64,000 nt of DNA from contig CAVUHO010000015.1 in NCBI GenBank assembly GCA_963741385.1, forward strand, positions 124,001 to 188,000, in the 5' to 3' direction. The position numbers and the translations under genes were made by a program. The notes under the pieces are model-generated. The model had not been told where the DNA came from. It worked only from the letters and a program-made list of their open reading frames with translations, and did no database searches. Shown one piece after another: positions 8,406 to 17,276 of this stretch (position 1 is its first letter; the number at the start of each line of letters is the position of its first letter). The DNA comes from Sulfomarinibacter sp963741385 (GTDB lineage: Bacteria > Acidobacteriota > Thermoanaerobaculia > Thermoanaerobaculales > Sulfomarinibacteraceae).

Positions 8406-8757
8406 GGGCGGCCTCTATCCATATTGGATCGTCATTTTTCTGATGATGACCGGGCTTTACGTGGTCATTTCGCGCGACAACCTGGTCAAGAAAATCATCG
8501 GCCTCAACATCTTCCAGGTGTCGGTGATCATGTTCTACATCGCCATGGGCAAGGTGCAGGGCGGGACCGCGCCGATCGCGGAGGCCGGCATCACGGTGTA
8601 CTCGAACCCGCTACCACACGTGTTGATGCTGACCGCCATCGTGGTCGGCGTTGCCACCAGCGCGGTCGCCCTTGCCCTGGTGGTGCGCATCAACGAGGCC
8701 TACGGGACCATCGAGGAGGACGAGCTGCGCGAGATCGAGCGGGAGGAAGACGTGTGA
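8398..8757 (+). CDS. mnhC: Na+/H+ antiporter subunit C (MnhC/MrpC, NuoK-like)
   Basis: A 119-residue NuoK homolog with three TM helices. The NLVKKIIGLNIFQVSVIMF segment and PLPHVLMLTAIVVGVATSA are the conserved NuoK/MrpC helices. Its acidic C-terminal tail is longer than that of minimal NuoK proteins. ATG 8398 overlaps the mnhB stop by 8 bp, and the stop overlaps the next GTG. Confidence 0.92.
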   Translation: MFEGGLYPYWIVIFLMMTGLYVVISRDNLVKKIIGLNIFQVSVIMFYIAMGKVQGGTAPIAEAGITVYSNPLPHVLMLTAIVVGVATSAVALALVVRINEAYGTIEEDELREIEREEDV

Positions 8758-10253
8758 GCGATCTGTTTGCCCGCTTCTCCGACGACCTCCCGGCGCTCCA
8801 GATCGCGTTGCCCCTGCTCTCGGCGGCGGTGTGCTTGATCGTTCGCCGGGCGCGCGTCGCATGGGCGATTGCGATGGTGGTGGCATGGGGCTCGTTCGCG
8901 AGCGCGTGCGTGATCTTCAATCGAGTGGTCCAGACTGGCGCCATTTCCTACGCCGAGGGTGGTTGGCGGGCGCCGTGGGGCATCGAGCTCAGAATCGATC
9001 TGCTCAACGCCCTGGTTTTGTTGGTGGTGACCGCGATCTGCGCCATCGTTCTCACCGCCAGCCCACGCAGCCTCGACCAGGAGATCTGGCGCGAAAACCA
9101 TCACAAGTTTTACGCCCTGTATCTGTTGTGCATGACCGGGCTCGCAGGCATGACCGTCACCGGCGACGCATTCAACATCTTCGTGTTCCTCGAGATCTCG
9201 TCGCTCTCGTCGTACGCTTTGATCGCGCAGGGCACCACCCGGCGGGCATTGACGTCATCGATCCAGTATCTCGTGATGGGAACCATCGGCGGTACCTTTA
9301 TCCTGCTCGGCATCGGCATGATCTACATGGTCACCGGGACCCTCAACATCGCCGACATGGCGGTGCAGCTGGCGGCAGTCGGGCCTAACCGGACGGTGCT
9401 GGTTGCGCTGGCCTTTATCTGCATCGGCACCGGGATCAAGCTCGCAGTCTTCCCGCTCCACATCTGGCTGCCCAACGCCTACACCTACGCGCCGGCGATC
9501 GTCACCGCCTTCCTCGCTGCAACCTCTACCAAGGTCGCCTACTACGTGCTGGTGCGGTTCCTGTTCTCGATATTCGGAGCGCCGCTCGCCTTCGACGCGC
9601 TGCGCCTCGACGCGGTGCTCATGCCGTTGGCCATCGCGGCGATGTTCGCCGGTTCGTTCGTGGCCATCTTTCAGGACAACATCAAGCGGATGCTGGCCTA
9701 CTCGAGCATCGCCCAGATCGGCTACATGGTGCTCGGTCTGAGCCTGGTGTCGGTGAGCGGGCTGACCGGCGGTCTGGTCCACCTCTTCAACCACGCGCTC
9801 ATGAAGAGTGGGCTCTTCCTGGTGATGGCCGCGGTGCTCTTGCGGACCGGTTCGGTGCGCCTCGAGGCGATGGCCGGTCTCGGTCGCCGCATGCCGTGGA
9901 CCATGGCGGCATTCGTGGTCGCAGGCCTGAGCATGATCGGGGTTCCGCTGACGGTCGGTTTTGTCAGCAAGTGGTACCTGGTGATGGGCGCGATCCAGGC
10001 GGGGTTGTGGCCGGTTGCGGTGTTGATTCTCCTCAGCTCCCTGCTCGCGCTGATCTACATCTGGCGCGTGGTCGAGGTGGCGTACTTCCGGCAGCCGCCC
10101 GATGACGCCCCCGAGATCGAAGAGGCTCCCTTCAGCCTGCTGGGCCCGATCTGGGTACTGGCCGGCGCCACCGTGTTCTTCGGCATCTTCACCTCGCTTA
10201 GCGTGGGCGCGGCCTCCGCGGCCGCGCGAATGCTGCTGGGGGTGGGGCAGTGA
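8754..10253 (+). CDS. Proton-conducting antiporter-like subunit 1 (MnhD/NuoN-like)
   Basis: A 499-residue protein of about 14 TM helices in the NuoL/M/N family that forms one proton or cation channel. The TM5 glutamate is in NIFVFLEISSLSSYALI and the TM7 lysine in AFLAATSTKVAYYVL, after the loop HIWLPNAYTYAP. The discontinuous helix region QDNIKRMLAYSSIAQIGYM is intact, so it should be transport-competent. The GTG start overlaps the mnhC stop and the end overlaps the next GTG. Confidence 0.9.
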   Translation: MSDLFARFSDDLPALQIALPLLSAAVCLIVRRARVAWAIAMVVAWGSFASACVIFNRVVQTGAISYAEGGWRAPWGIELRIDLLNALVLLVVTAICAIVLTASPRSLDQEIWRENHHKFYALYLLCMTGLAGMTVTGDAFNIFVFLEISSLSSYALIAQGTTRRALTSSIQYLVMGTIGGTFILLGIGMIYMVTGTLNIADMAVQLAAVGPNRTVLVALAFICIGTGIKLAVFPLHIWLPNAYTYAPAIVTAFLAATSTKVAYYVLVRFLFSIFGAPLAFDALRLDAVLMPLAIAAMFAGSFVAIFQDNIKRMLAYSSIAQIGYMVLGLSLVSVSGLTGGLVHLFNHALMKSGLFLVMAAVLLRTGSVRLEAMAGLGRRMPWTMAAFVVAGLSMIGVPLTVGFVSKWYLVMGAIQAGLWPVAVLILLSSLLALIYIWRVVEVAYFRQPPDDAPEIEEAPFSLLGPIWVLAGATVFFGIFTSLSVGAASAAARMLLGVGQ

Positions 10254-11731
10254 GTATCCAGAGCGCGGTCGGTCTGGCGGTGTTGCTGCCGCTGGCGGGC
10301 ACCGTTCTGATCGGTCTCTTCAGGCGCTGGCCCAACCTCCGCGAGACTGCGACGCTCGTCACAGGAGCTTCTCTCTTCACCGTTGTCGCCGGCGTGATCC
10401 TGCCGGCCGTCCGGGCGGGCGCGCGCCCCCGCCTCGATCTCCTGGAAGTCCTGCCCGGTCTCGACCTGGCCTTCGAGGTGGAGCCGCTTGGCATGCTCTT
10501 CGCGCTGGTTGCCTCGGGTCTGTGGATCGTGACCACGCTGTATTCGATCGGTTATATGCGGGGCCACCACGAGGAGAACCAGACCCGTTTCTACATCTGC
10601 TTCGCGCTCGCCATCTCGGGCGCCCTCGGCGTTGCCTTTGCCGCCAACGTCTTCACACTCTTTGTCTTTTACGAGGCGATCACCCTCTCCACCTATCCGC
10701 TGGTCACCCATCACGGCACCGAGGCCGCAAAGAGGGCGGGCCGCATCTACCTCGGGATCCTGATGGGGACCTCGATCGGCTTCTTCCTGTTCGCCCTGGT
10801 CTGGACGTATCTCGCCGCCGGGACCACCGAGTTCCGGCCCGGAGGCATTCTCGCGGGACGGGTCGATGGCTGGCACCTCATCGCGTTGTTGGCGCTGTAT
10901 GCCTTCGGCACGGGCAAGGCGGCGTTGATGCCGTTTCACCGTTGGCTGCCCGCGGCCATGGTGGCGCCGACGCCGGTCAGCGCGCTGCTGCACGCGGTGG
11001 CGGTGGTCAAGGCGGGGGTGTTCACGGTCCTCAAGATCATCGTCTACATCTTCGGGATCGATCTGCTGGCGGCCACCGGCGCGAGCTACTGGCTGACCTG
11101 GGTCGCGGCCTTCACCATCCTCGCGGCGTCGATCATCGCCCTCACCAAGGACAACCTCAAGGCGCGACTGGCCTACTCGACCATAAGCCAACTCTCCTAC
11201 ATCGTCCTCGGCGGAGCGCTTGCCACCTCGGCGGGCGTCCTCGGCGGCGGCATGCACATCGCCATGCACGCGATGGGCAAGATCACCCTCTTCTTTTGCG
11301 CCGGCGCCATCATGGTCGGCGCCCATAAGACCGAGATCTCGGAAATGGACGGGCTCGGGAGGCGGATGCCCTTCACCTTCCTGGCCTTTCTGTTGGGCTC
11401 CTTAAGCGTCATCGGCTTGCCGCCGATGGGCGGTTCGTGGAGCAAGTGGTATTTGATTCTCGGAACGGTGGAGGCCGATCAGCTGGCGATGATGGGAGTG
11501 CTGATGGCGAGCTCCCTCCTCTCCATCGGATACCTGATGCCGGTCGTCGGCCGGGCCTTTTTCCGGCCTCCGCCGGAGGATGACGGGCACGATCACAACC
11601 CGGCAGGGGGCATTCACGAGGCGCCGTTCCTGTGCGTACTGCCGCCGCTTCTGACGGGCATTGGCTGCGTCGCGGCCTTTTTCTACGCCGAAGACATCTA
11701 CGTGCTGTTGACGGGGATCGTGACGCCATGA
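10250..11731 (+). CDS. Proton-conducting antiporter-like subunit 2 (MnhD/NuoM-like)
   Basis: A second NuoL/M/N-family subunit, 493 residues. The TM5 glutamate is in FVFYEAITLSTYPLV and the TM7 lysine in LLHAVAVVKAGVFTVLK, after PFHRWLPAAMVAPTPVS. KDNLKARLAYSTISQLSYI is the conserved broken helix. The loop near the C-terminus is His/Asp-rich (DDGHDHNPAGG). It is coupled to both neighbours by 4-bp overlaps. Confidence 0.9.
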   Translation: MSIQSAVGLAVLLPLAGTVLIGLFRRWPNLRETATLVTGASLFTVVAGVILPAVRAGARPRLDLLEVLPGLDLAFEVEPLGMLFALVASGLWIVTTLYSIGYMRGHHEENQTRFYICFALAISGALGVAFAANVFTLFVFYEAITLSTYPLVTHHGTEAAKRAGRIYLGILMGTSIGFFLFALVWTYLAAGTTEFRPGGILAGRVDGWHLIALLALYAFGTGKAALMPFHRWLPAAMVAPTPVSALLHAVAVVKAGVFTVLKIIVYIFGIDLLAATGASYWLTWVAAFTILAASIIALTKDNLKARLAYSTISQLSYIVLGGALATSAGVLGGGMHIAMHAMGKITLFFCAGAIMVGAHKTEISEMDGLGRRMPFTFLAFLLGSLSVIGLPPMGGSWSKWYLILGTVEADQLAMMGVLMASSLLSIGYLMPVVGRAFFRPPPEDDGHDHNPAGGIHEAPFLCVLPPLLTGIGCVAAFFYAEDIYVLLTGIVTP

Positions 11732-11976
11732 ATGACGAGAAGAAGTACTGGCTCGACCAGCCCGGCAACGTCAACCGGCTCTACTGGGGCCTGGTGGCAG
11801 TGTGCGTGCTGCTGGGCACGGCTGACTTCTTCATCCACCGCCACGCCTACTCGGCTTGGGAGGGCTTCCCCAACTTCTACGGATTCTTCGGTTTTGCGGC
11901 CTTCTGGGTGATCGTAATTATCGGCAAGAACCTCCGTCGATTCCTGTGGCGGCCCGAGGACTACTACGATGATTGA
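11728..11976 (+). CDS. Small two-TM protein inside the Mrp operon (unknown)
   Basis: An 82-residue protein with two predicted TM helices (about residues 18-36 and 49-67), a tryptophan-rich N-terminus (YWLDQPGNVNRLYWG) and an acidic C-terminus (WRPEDYYDD). I do not recognise a named Mrp subunit. It overlaps both neighbours (ATGA upstream, 8 bp downstream), so it is produced with the complex and is probably an accessory subunit. It sits between the second and third antiporter-like subunits. Confidence 0.75.
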   Translation: MNDEKKYWLDQPGNVNRLYWGLVAVCVLLGTADFFIHRHAYSAWEGFPNFYGFFGFAAFWVIVIIGKNLRRFLWRPEDYYDD

Positions 11977-13690
11977 GGTCATGCCCCCCGGGCTCATCCT
12001 CATCGTCGGGGCGCTCCTCATCCCGCTCCTGCCGAAGCGCTGGCAGCCGGGGCTGGCGGTGGCGCTGCCGGTCGCGAGCTTCCTGCAACTCCTGACGCTC
12101 GATCCGGGTGTGTTGCACCAGATGCGGCTCTTCGATTACGAGCTCACGATCATCCGGGTCGACCGCTTGAGCCTGGTCTTCGGCTACATCTTCCACCTCG
12201 CGGCCTTCCTCGCCGCGATCTACGCTCTCCACGTCAAGGACACGGTGCAGCACGTCGCGGCCATGATCTATGTCGGAGCGGCGGTCGGGGCTGTTTTCGC
12301 GGGCGATCTGATCACGCTCTTCGTCTACTGGGAGCTGACGGCCGTCTCCTCGGTCTTTCTGGTGTGGGCCAGCCGCACCGAGGCCGCCTACCGGTCGGGG
12401 ATGCGCTATCTGGTGATCCAGGTGGGGTCGGGAGTGCTGCTGTTGGCCGGAGTGATCCTCCACGCCTCGGCCACCGGTTCGATCGCCTTCGGGCAGTTGA
12501 TCGGCGACGACGGTCTCCTGTCGTCGGCCAGTGCGGGGGTGGTGCTGATCTTCCTCGCCTTCGGCGTCAAGGCGGCCTTCCCCTTCCTCCACAACTGGCT
12601 CCAGGACGCCTACCCCAACGGCACCGTCACCGGCACGGTCTTTCTCTCGGCCTTCACCACCAAGCTCGCCATCTACGCCCTCGCCCGCGGTTTCCCGGGC
12701 ACCGAGATCCTGATCCCGATGGGCGTGGTCATGACGTTGTTCCCGGTGGTCTACGCGGTGATCGAAAACGACCTCCGCAAGGTGTTGGCCTACAGCCTCA
12801 ACAACCAGCTCGGTTACATGGTCGTCGGTATCGGTATCGGCACCGCGCTGTCCTTGAACGGCACCGTCTCGCACGCCTTCGCCCACATCCTGTACAAGGC
12901 GCTCCTCTTCATGACCATGGGCGCGGTCCTCTACCGCACCGGGACCATCAAGGCGACCGAGCTCGGCGGGCTCTACAAGTCGATGCCGGTGACCACGGTG
13001 TGCTGTCTCATCGCCGCGGCCTCGATCTCCGGCTTCCCGTTCTTCTCCGGTTTCGTCACCAAGTCGATGGTGATCTCGGCGGTGGAACATCACCACATGA
13101 CGTGGATCTTTATCGGTCTGCTGGTGGCCTCGGCCGGCGTCATGGAGCACTCGGGGATCAAGATCCCGTACTTCGCCTTCTTCGCCCACGACTCGGGTCT
13201 GCGGGTCAAGGAAGCGCCGTGGAACATGCTGGTGGCGATGGTGGCCGGCGCCGTCCTGTGCCTCTTCATCGGCCTCTATCCGGCGCCGCTTTACGAGATC
13301 CTGCCCTTCCCGGTCGGGGACTACGAACCGTACACGGCCGGTCACGTCCTGACCTCGTTCCAACTCCTCGTCTTCGCCATCCTCGCCTTTGCGGTGTTGG
13401 TGAGGACCGGCATCTACCCGCCCGAGAAGGCCGGTATCAATATTGACTTCGACTGGACCTACCGCAAGATGTTGCCGGCCCTGATCCGCCGGACCTCCGC
13501 GATGATCAACCGCTTCACCGAGGGCTTCTTGATCGTTGCGGGCGTGCTCCTTGGACGCGCCTACCGGCTGGTCTACCGCTTCCACGGCCCGACCGGGGTC
13601 TTTGCCCGCACCTGGGACACCGGCGCCATCGCATTCTGGGCGGTGCTTGGTCTCTTCGGTTTCCTATTGCTCTACTACTGGGGGCGGTGA
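11969..13690 (+). CDS. Proton-conducting antiporter-like subunit 3 (NuoL/MrpA-N-like)
   Basis: A third NuoL/M/N-family subunit, 573 residues and the last gene of the operon. The TM5 glutamate is in LFVYWELTAVSSVFLVW and the TM7 lysine in LSAFTTKLAIYALARGF, after FLHNWLQDAYPNG. ENDLRKVLAYSLNNQLGYM marks the broken helix. It is longer at the C-terminus than the other two, with further hydrophobic segments but no DUF4040 module. It may therefore stand in for the missing MrpA N-terminal domain. No clear terminator follows. Confidence 0.88.
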   Translation: MIEVMPPGLILIVGALLIPLLPKRWQPGLAVALPVASFLQLLTLDPGVLHQMRLFDYELTIIRVDRLSLVFGYIFHLAAFLAAIYALHVKDTVQHVAAMIYVGAAVGAVFAGDLITLFVYWELTAVSSVFLVWASRTEAAYRSGMRYLVIQVGSGVLLLAGVILHASATGSIAFGQLIGDDGLLSSASAGVVLIFLAFGVKAAFPFLHNWLQDAYPNGTVTGTVFLSAFTTKLAIYALARGFPGTEILIPMGVVMTLFPVVYAVIENDLRKVLAYSLNNQLGYMVVGIGIGTALSLNGTVSHAFAHILYKALLFMTMGAVLYRTGTIKATELGGLYKSMPVTTVCCLIAAASISGFPFFSGFVTKSMVISAVEHHHMTWIFIGLLVASAGVMEHSGIKIPYFAFFAHDSGLRVKEAPWNMLVAMVAGAVLCLFIGLYPAPLYEILPFPVGDYEPYTAGHVLTSFQLLVFAILAFAVLVRTGIYPPEKAGINIDFDWTYRKMLPALIRRTSAMINRFTEGFLIVAGVLLGRAYRLVYRFHGPTGVFARTWDTGAIAFWAVLGLFGFLLLYYWGR

Positions 13691-13916
13691 CTTTTCCAGC
13701 GACCGTCGGTCGGTCGATGACAGCGGTCGCCGCAGTCGCTTCATGGGCCGCAGATGGTCCTCGTCCGGTCCCGCAAGACCTTCATTTCCGGTCAATGACC
13801 GTCGCAATTCGGTGGTAGACTCTGGGTGGTTTTGCGGGGGCGTGGTTCAGGCGGTTCAGGAACTGGACACCTGAGTTTCGAGGGTGGCGCCCAGCGGATC
13901 GGAGGGAGCGGACGGC

Positions 13917-14738
13917 ATGGCAATCGTAGCGATTGACGCTGGTGTCTTCTGCCGGGGGCCCGAGGTCGCGGCTGACGTGCGGGAGCGCCTCTGCGCCGCC
14001 GAGCTCACGGACGAGGAACTGTTCGCGGCCGCCGCGGAAGCCTCCGGTTTGGCTGCCGGGCGGTTTGAAAAGCTGGTGTACGGCCCGCGTTCCCTGCTCG
14101 ACGGCGTCCGCCGCGATCGAGCTCTCCTGGTTGCCTACCTGCGGGCGGCCGTGGCGACGATGTTCGGCAGCGCACAGACCCGTGTCTACCTGGGTCGGGC
14201 GGGCCACCTGGTTCCACCGGCCTTGACCCACGTCCTCAAGGTTTGTCTCGGTGGGACCCACGACTCTCGGGTTCGGCAGGCGCAGGCGGAAGGCGAGTCG
14301 AAGAGAGAGGCCCAGCGCCGGATCAGCAAGGACGATGAGTTGCGGGCCGAATGGACCCTCGCTCTCCTCGACCGCGGCCCGTGGGAAAAGGACCTCTACG
14401 ACGTCTTCATCGCGATGCAGGAGTCGTCGGTCGATGATGCTGTCGAGATGATCACCACCCACGCCCTGCAGCCCGCGGTGGCCGTGACGCCGTCCGTGGA
14501 ACAGGCTGTCCGCGATTTCCGGTTGTCGGCTGAAGTCGGAGTGGCGCTGGCAAGGGCCGGTCACGATGCTGATGTCGTGGCCGGCGACGGCGAGATCACG
14601 ATTCTGATCAAGCAGCACTCGATGTTTCTCGAGCGCCTCGAGCGCGAGCTCGTGGAAATTGCCGACGCCGTGCCGGGTGTTCGATCCGCGGTCGCGCGAC
14701 CGGGCCCGCAAGTACCGAGAACCGGGGATCTCGTTTGA
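13917..14738 (+). CDS. Cytidylate-kinase-like protein with degenerate P-loop and extra C-terminal domain
   Basis: A 273-residue protein. The middle (~100-185) resembles the cytidylate kinase-like (AAA_26) family: RVYLGRAGHLVP, then HDSRVRQAQAEG, then AQRRISKDDELRAEW and DLYDVFIAM, which match the NMP-kinase lid region. The N-terminus has GVFCRGPEVAADV where the family has a glycine-rich P-loop, so nucleotide binding is doubtful. About 75 C-terminal residues (from VEQAVRDFRLSAEVG) form a separate small alpha/beta domain that I cannot name. GGAGGGAG lies 8 bp before ATG 13917. It opens a phosphorelay operon; a regulatory or sensory role is inferred. Confidence 0.6.
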   Translation: MAIVAIDAGVFCRGPEVAADVRERLCAAELTDEELFAAAAEASGLAAGRFEKLVYGPRSLLDGVRRDRALLVAYLRAAVATMFGSAQTRVYLGRAGHLVPPALTHVLKVCLGGTHDSRVRQAQAEGESKREAQRRISKDDELRAEWTLALLDRGPWEKDLYDVFIAMQESSVDDAVEMITTHALQPAVAVTPSVEQAVRDFRLSAEVGVALARAGHDADVVAGDGEITILIKQHSMFLERLERELVEIADAVPGVRSAVARPGPQVPRTGDLV

Positions 14739-14751
14739 CATCGACCTCGAG

Positions 14752-15147
14752 GTGCCGTCCAAGGTCATGCTCGTGGACGACGAGGAGGAGTTCGTTCTCG
14801 CTTTGTCCGAGCGCCTGCAGACCCGGCGCATGACACCGGTGGTCGCATTCAACGGTGAACAGGCGCTGGCGATGGTGGAAAACGACGAGCCCGAGGTCAT
14901 GGTCCTCGATCTGAAGATGCCGGGGATCGACGGCATGGAGGTACTGCGGCGGGTCAAACGGACCCACCCGAACACGGAGGTCATCATTCTCACCGGTCAC
15001 GGTACCGACGCCGAGGAGGTGCTGGCCCGGGAGCTCGGCGCATTCGCCTATCTCCGCAAACCGGTCGACATCGAAGTGCTGACCGAGACCATGAAGGCGG
15101 CCTACCGGCGGCTCGAAGAGATCCGCGCAGAAAGCGCAGGAGGCTGA
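14752..15147 (+). CDS. Single-domain response regulator (CheY-like)
   Basis: A receiver-only protein of 131 residues if started at GTG 14752, the last start before the receiver fold. It has VMLVDDEEEF (acidic pocket), MVLDLKMPG (phospho-acceptor Asp), IILTGHGT (switch Thr) and LRKPV (conserved Lys). There is no output domain, so it probably acts by protein contact or as a phosphorelay intermediate. The kinase gene follows 9 bp later. Confidence 0.85.
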   Translation: MPSKVMLVDDEEEFVLALSERLQTRRMTPVVAFNGEQALAMVENDEPEVMVLDLKMPGIDGMEVLRRVKRTHPNTEVIILTGHGTDAEEVLARELGAFAYLRKPVDIEVLTETMKAAYRRLEEIRAESAGG

Positions 15148-15156
15148 GAGCCCCTC

Positions 15157-16881
15157 GTGTCCCTCCGTCGCAGTTTTCTGCTTCATTTTTTCCTGCCGGA
15201 GCCTGTGGAAGCCGACGGCAGCGTGCCCAAGAGTGCCTACCGGACCCTGCGACGGTCTGTGGTTGTCGCGACCGCCACGGTCGCTCTTGTGCCGCTGATC
15301 ATCACCACGGCGATCAACTACGTGCAATACCGGCAGGCTCTGCAGGCCGAGGCGGTGCAGCCGATGGCCCGGCTGACCCTCAACACCAAGCGCTCGCTGG
15401 AGCTCTTCCTGTCCGAGCGAAGATCGGCGTTGACGTTCCTGGTTTACGAGCGCCCATTCACTGATCTGTGCAGCGAGCAGTCCCTGATGCGGATGATCTC
15501 CAACCTCAATCGATCGCTCGAGGTCGGAGCGTTCGTCGACCTCGGGGTGATCGACGATCGCGGTGACCAGCTCTGCTACTCGGGCCCCTACGAGCTCGAG
15601 GGCCGGAACTACCTTGATCAGGACTGGTTTCACGAGGTCGCGCGTCTCGGCACCTACACCAGTGATGTGTTTCTCGGCTACCGGAATCTGCCGCACTTCG
15701 CGATCGCCACCAGGCACGACAGCGATGACGGCGGGTTCTACATTCTGCGTGCGACGATCGACGCGGACATGCTGAGCGAGCAGATCCTGACCGCCGGGTT
15801 GAATCCAACCGACGATGTGTTTCTCATCAACCGGGACGGAATCCTGCAGTCGCCGTCGCGTCGTTACGGTGAGATTCTGCACGTGTTTCCGATGCCGGTT
15901 CCCCATTTTTCGCCAAGCGTCGAGGACGTCGAGATGGTGGATTCCGGAGGTGAGAAGGTCTTCATGTCCTCGGCCTACATCGCCAGCTCGCCCTTCATCC
16001 TGATCCACATCAAACCGGCGCGCGAGGCGATGGGCCGCTGGTTCACCCTTCGCAGCGAGCTCATCGGGTTCCTGATCGTGAGCACGGCCCTGATCCTGGG
16101 GGTGATCCTCTGGGGGTCGGGACTCCTCATCCGGAGAATGCGCGAGGCGGATGAACGGCGGGCCGCTCTGTACCACCACGTGGAGTACAGCAACAAGCTG
16201 GCCTCCATCGGGCGGCTGGCGGCGGGCGTTGCCCACGAAATCAACAACCCGCTGGCGATCATCAACGAAAAGGCGGGGCTGGTGCTCGATCTGGTCACGG
16301 CCGACACCGAGGGCAAGCACAGGGAGAGAATGATCGCCGCCGTGGACTCGATCTTGAAATCGGTGCAACGGTGCAAGAAGGTCACGCACCGACTCCTCGG
16401 GTTTGCGCGCCACATGGATGTGACCAACGAGACCATCGACCTCGAGAGCCTTCTCCGAGAAGTGCTGGCGTTCCTCGAAAAGGAAGCCGAGTACCGTGAA
16501 GTCACTGTCGATTTCGAGATCGATCCTGATTTGCCGACCATCATCAGCGACCGTGGGCAGCTGCAACAGGTGTTTCTCAACATCCTCAACAATGCCGTTT
16601 CCGCCGTTTCCCAAGGAGGGAAGATCGGAATTGAAATCGCCCGTGAGGGCGCGGATCGAGTCGCGGTGACAGTTGCCGACGACGGGGTCGGCATCCCCCG
16701 GGAACACCTGGAGAGAATCTTCGAGCCCTTTTTCACCACCAAGGAGGGTTCCGGCACCGGACTCGGCCTCTCCATCACCTATGGCATCGTCAAGAAGCTG
16801 GGAGGCGAGATCCGGGTCGACAGTACGGTCGGCGAGGGGACCCGCTTCACGGTCGCGCTGCCGGTTTCGCGCAAGGGGTGA
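15157..16881 (+). CDS. Membrane sensor histidine kinase with periplasmic Cache-like domain
   Basis: A 574-residue kinase. TM1 is at about 35-56, a ~245-residue periplasmic domain resembles a dCache sensor (FVDLGVIDDRGDQLCYSG and NYLDQDWFHEVARLGTYTS), and TM2 is at ~302-324. The phospho-acceptor His is at about residue 360 in GRLAAGVAHEINNPLAI (NtrB-type HisKA). HATPase boxes are NILNNAVSAV, DDGVGIP, FEPFFTTKEG and GTGLGLSITYGI. No DNA-binding output is encoded nearby. Three receivers and a second kinase-like protein surround it. A good RBS (AGGAGG) lies rather far upstream of the GTG. Confidence 0.9.
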   Translation: MSLRRSFLLHFFLPEPVEADGSVPKSAYRTLRRSVVVATATVALVPLIITTAINYVQYRQALQAEAVQPMARLTLNTKRSLELFLSERRSALTFLVYERPFTDLCSEQSLMRMISNLNRSLEVGAFVDLGVIDDRGDQLCYSGPYELEGRNYLDQDWFHEVARLGTYTSDVFLGYRNLPHFAIATRHDSDDGGFYILRATIDADMLSEQILTAGLNPTDDVFLINRDGILQSPSRRYGEILHVFPMPVPHFSPSVEDVEMVDSGGEKVFMSSAYIASSPFILIHIKPAREAMGRWFTLRSELIGFLIVSTALILGVILWGSGLLIRRMREADERRAALYHHVEYSNKLASIGRLAAGVAHEINNPLAIINEKAGLVLDLVTADTEGKHRERMIAAVDSILKSVQRCKKVTHRLLGFARHMDVTNETIDLESLLREVLAFLEKEAEYREVTVDFEIDPDLPTIISDRGQLQQVFLNILNNAVSAVSQGGKIGIEIAREGADRVAVTVADDGVGIPREHLERIFEPFFTTKEGSGTGLGLSITYGIVKKLGGEIRVDSTVGEGTRFTVALPVSRKG

Positions 16882-16886
16882 GGTTC

Positions 16887-17276
16887 ATGCAGCATCTCAG
16901 GCTGATGTTCGTAGACGACGAGGACGAGCTGGTTTCAGCCCTGGTGGAGCGACTCGAGCTGCGTGGCATCGATGCGGTGGGCGTCACCTCGGGCGATGAA
17001 GCCCTCCAGCATCTTCGTGATGAACACTTCGATGTTGTCATCATCGACGTCAAGATGCCCGGGATCGGGGGACTCGAGGTCCTGCGGACCATCAGCCGGC
17101 GATACACCGACGTCAAGGTGATCCTGATGACCGGGCACGGATCCGCCGAGGACAGCGAGATCGGCCGCCGTCTCGGGGCGGTGGCCTATCTGCAGAAGCC
17201 GGTTGATCTGGATGATCTGTTGGCCACTATCGAACAGGCGGCGGGCCCCCGGGAAGAGCGGGGTTCCGATGCATGA
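16887..17276 (+). CDS. Single-domain response regulator (CheY-like)
   Basis: A receiver-only protein, 129 residues. It carries MFVDDEDEL, VIIDVKMPG with the phospho-acceptor Asp, ILMTGHGS and LQKPV. ATG 16887 follows GGGGTGAGG. GTG 16878, overlapping the kinase stop, is an alternative. The stop overlaps the next ATG by 8 bp. The close likeness to the receivers at 14752 and 17988 suggests local duplication. Confidence 0.85.
   Translation: MQHLRLMFVDDEDELVSALVERLELRGIDAVGVTSGDEALQHLRDEHFDVVIIDVKMPGIGGLEVLRTISRRYTDVKVILMTGHGSAEDSEIGRRLGAVAYLQKPVDLDDLLATIEQAAGPREERGSDA

Noticed and set aside
10055..11326. Long antisense frame across the second antiporter subunit
   Set aside because: Low-complexity charged translation with no recognisable domain; the sense strand encodes a clear NuoM-like protein.
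14608..16707. A ~700-codon antisense frame across the sensor kinase
   Set aside because: Shadow of the kinase and receiver coding strand; no start signal or domain.
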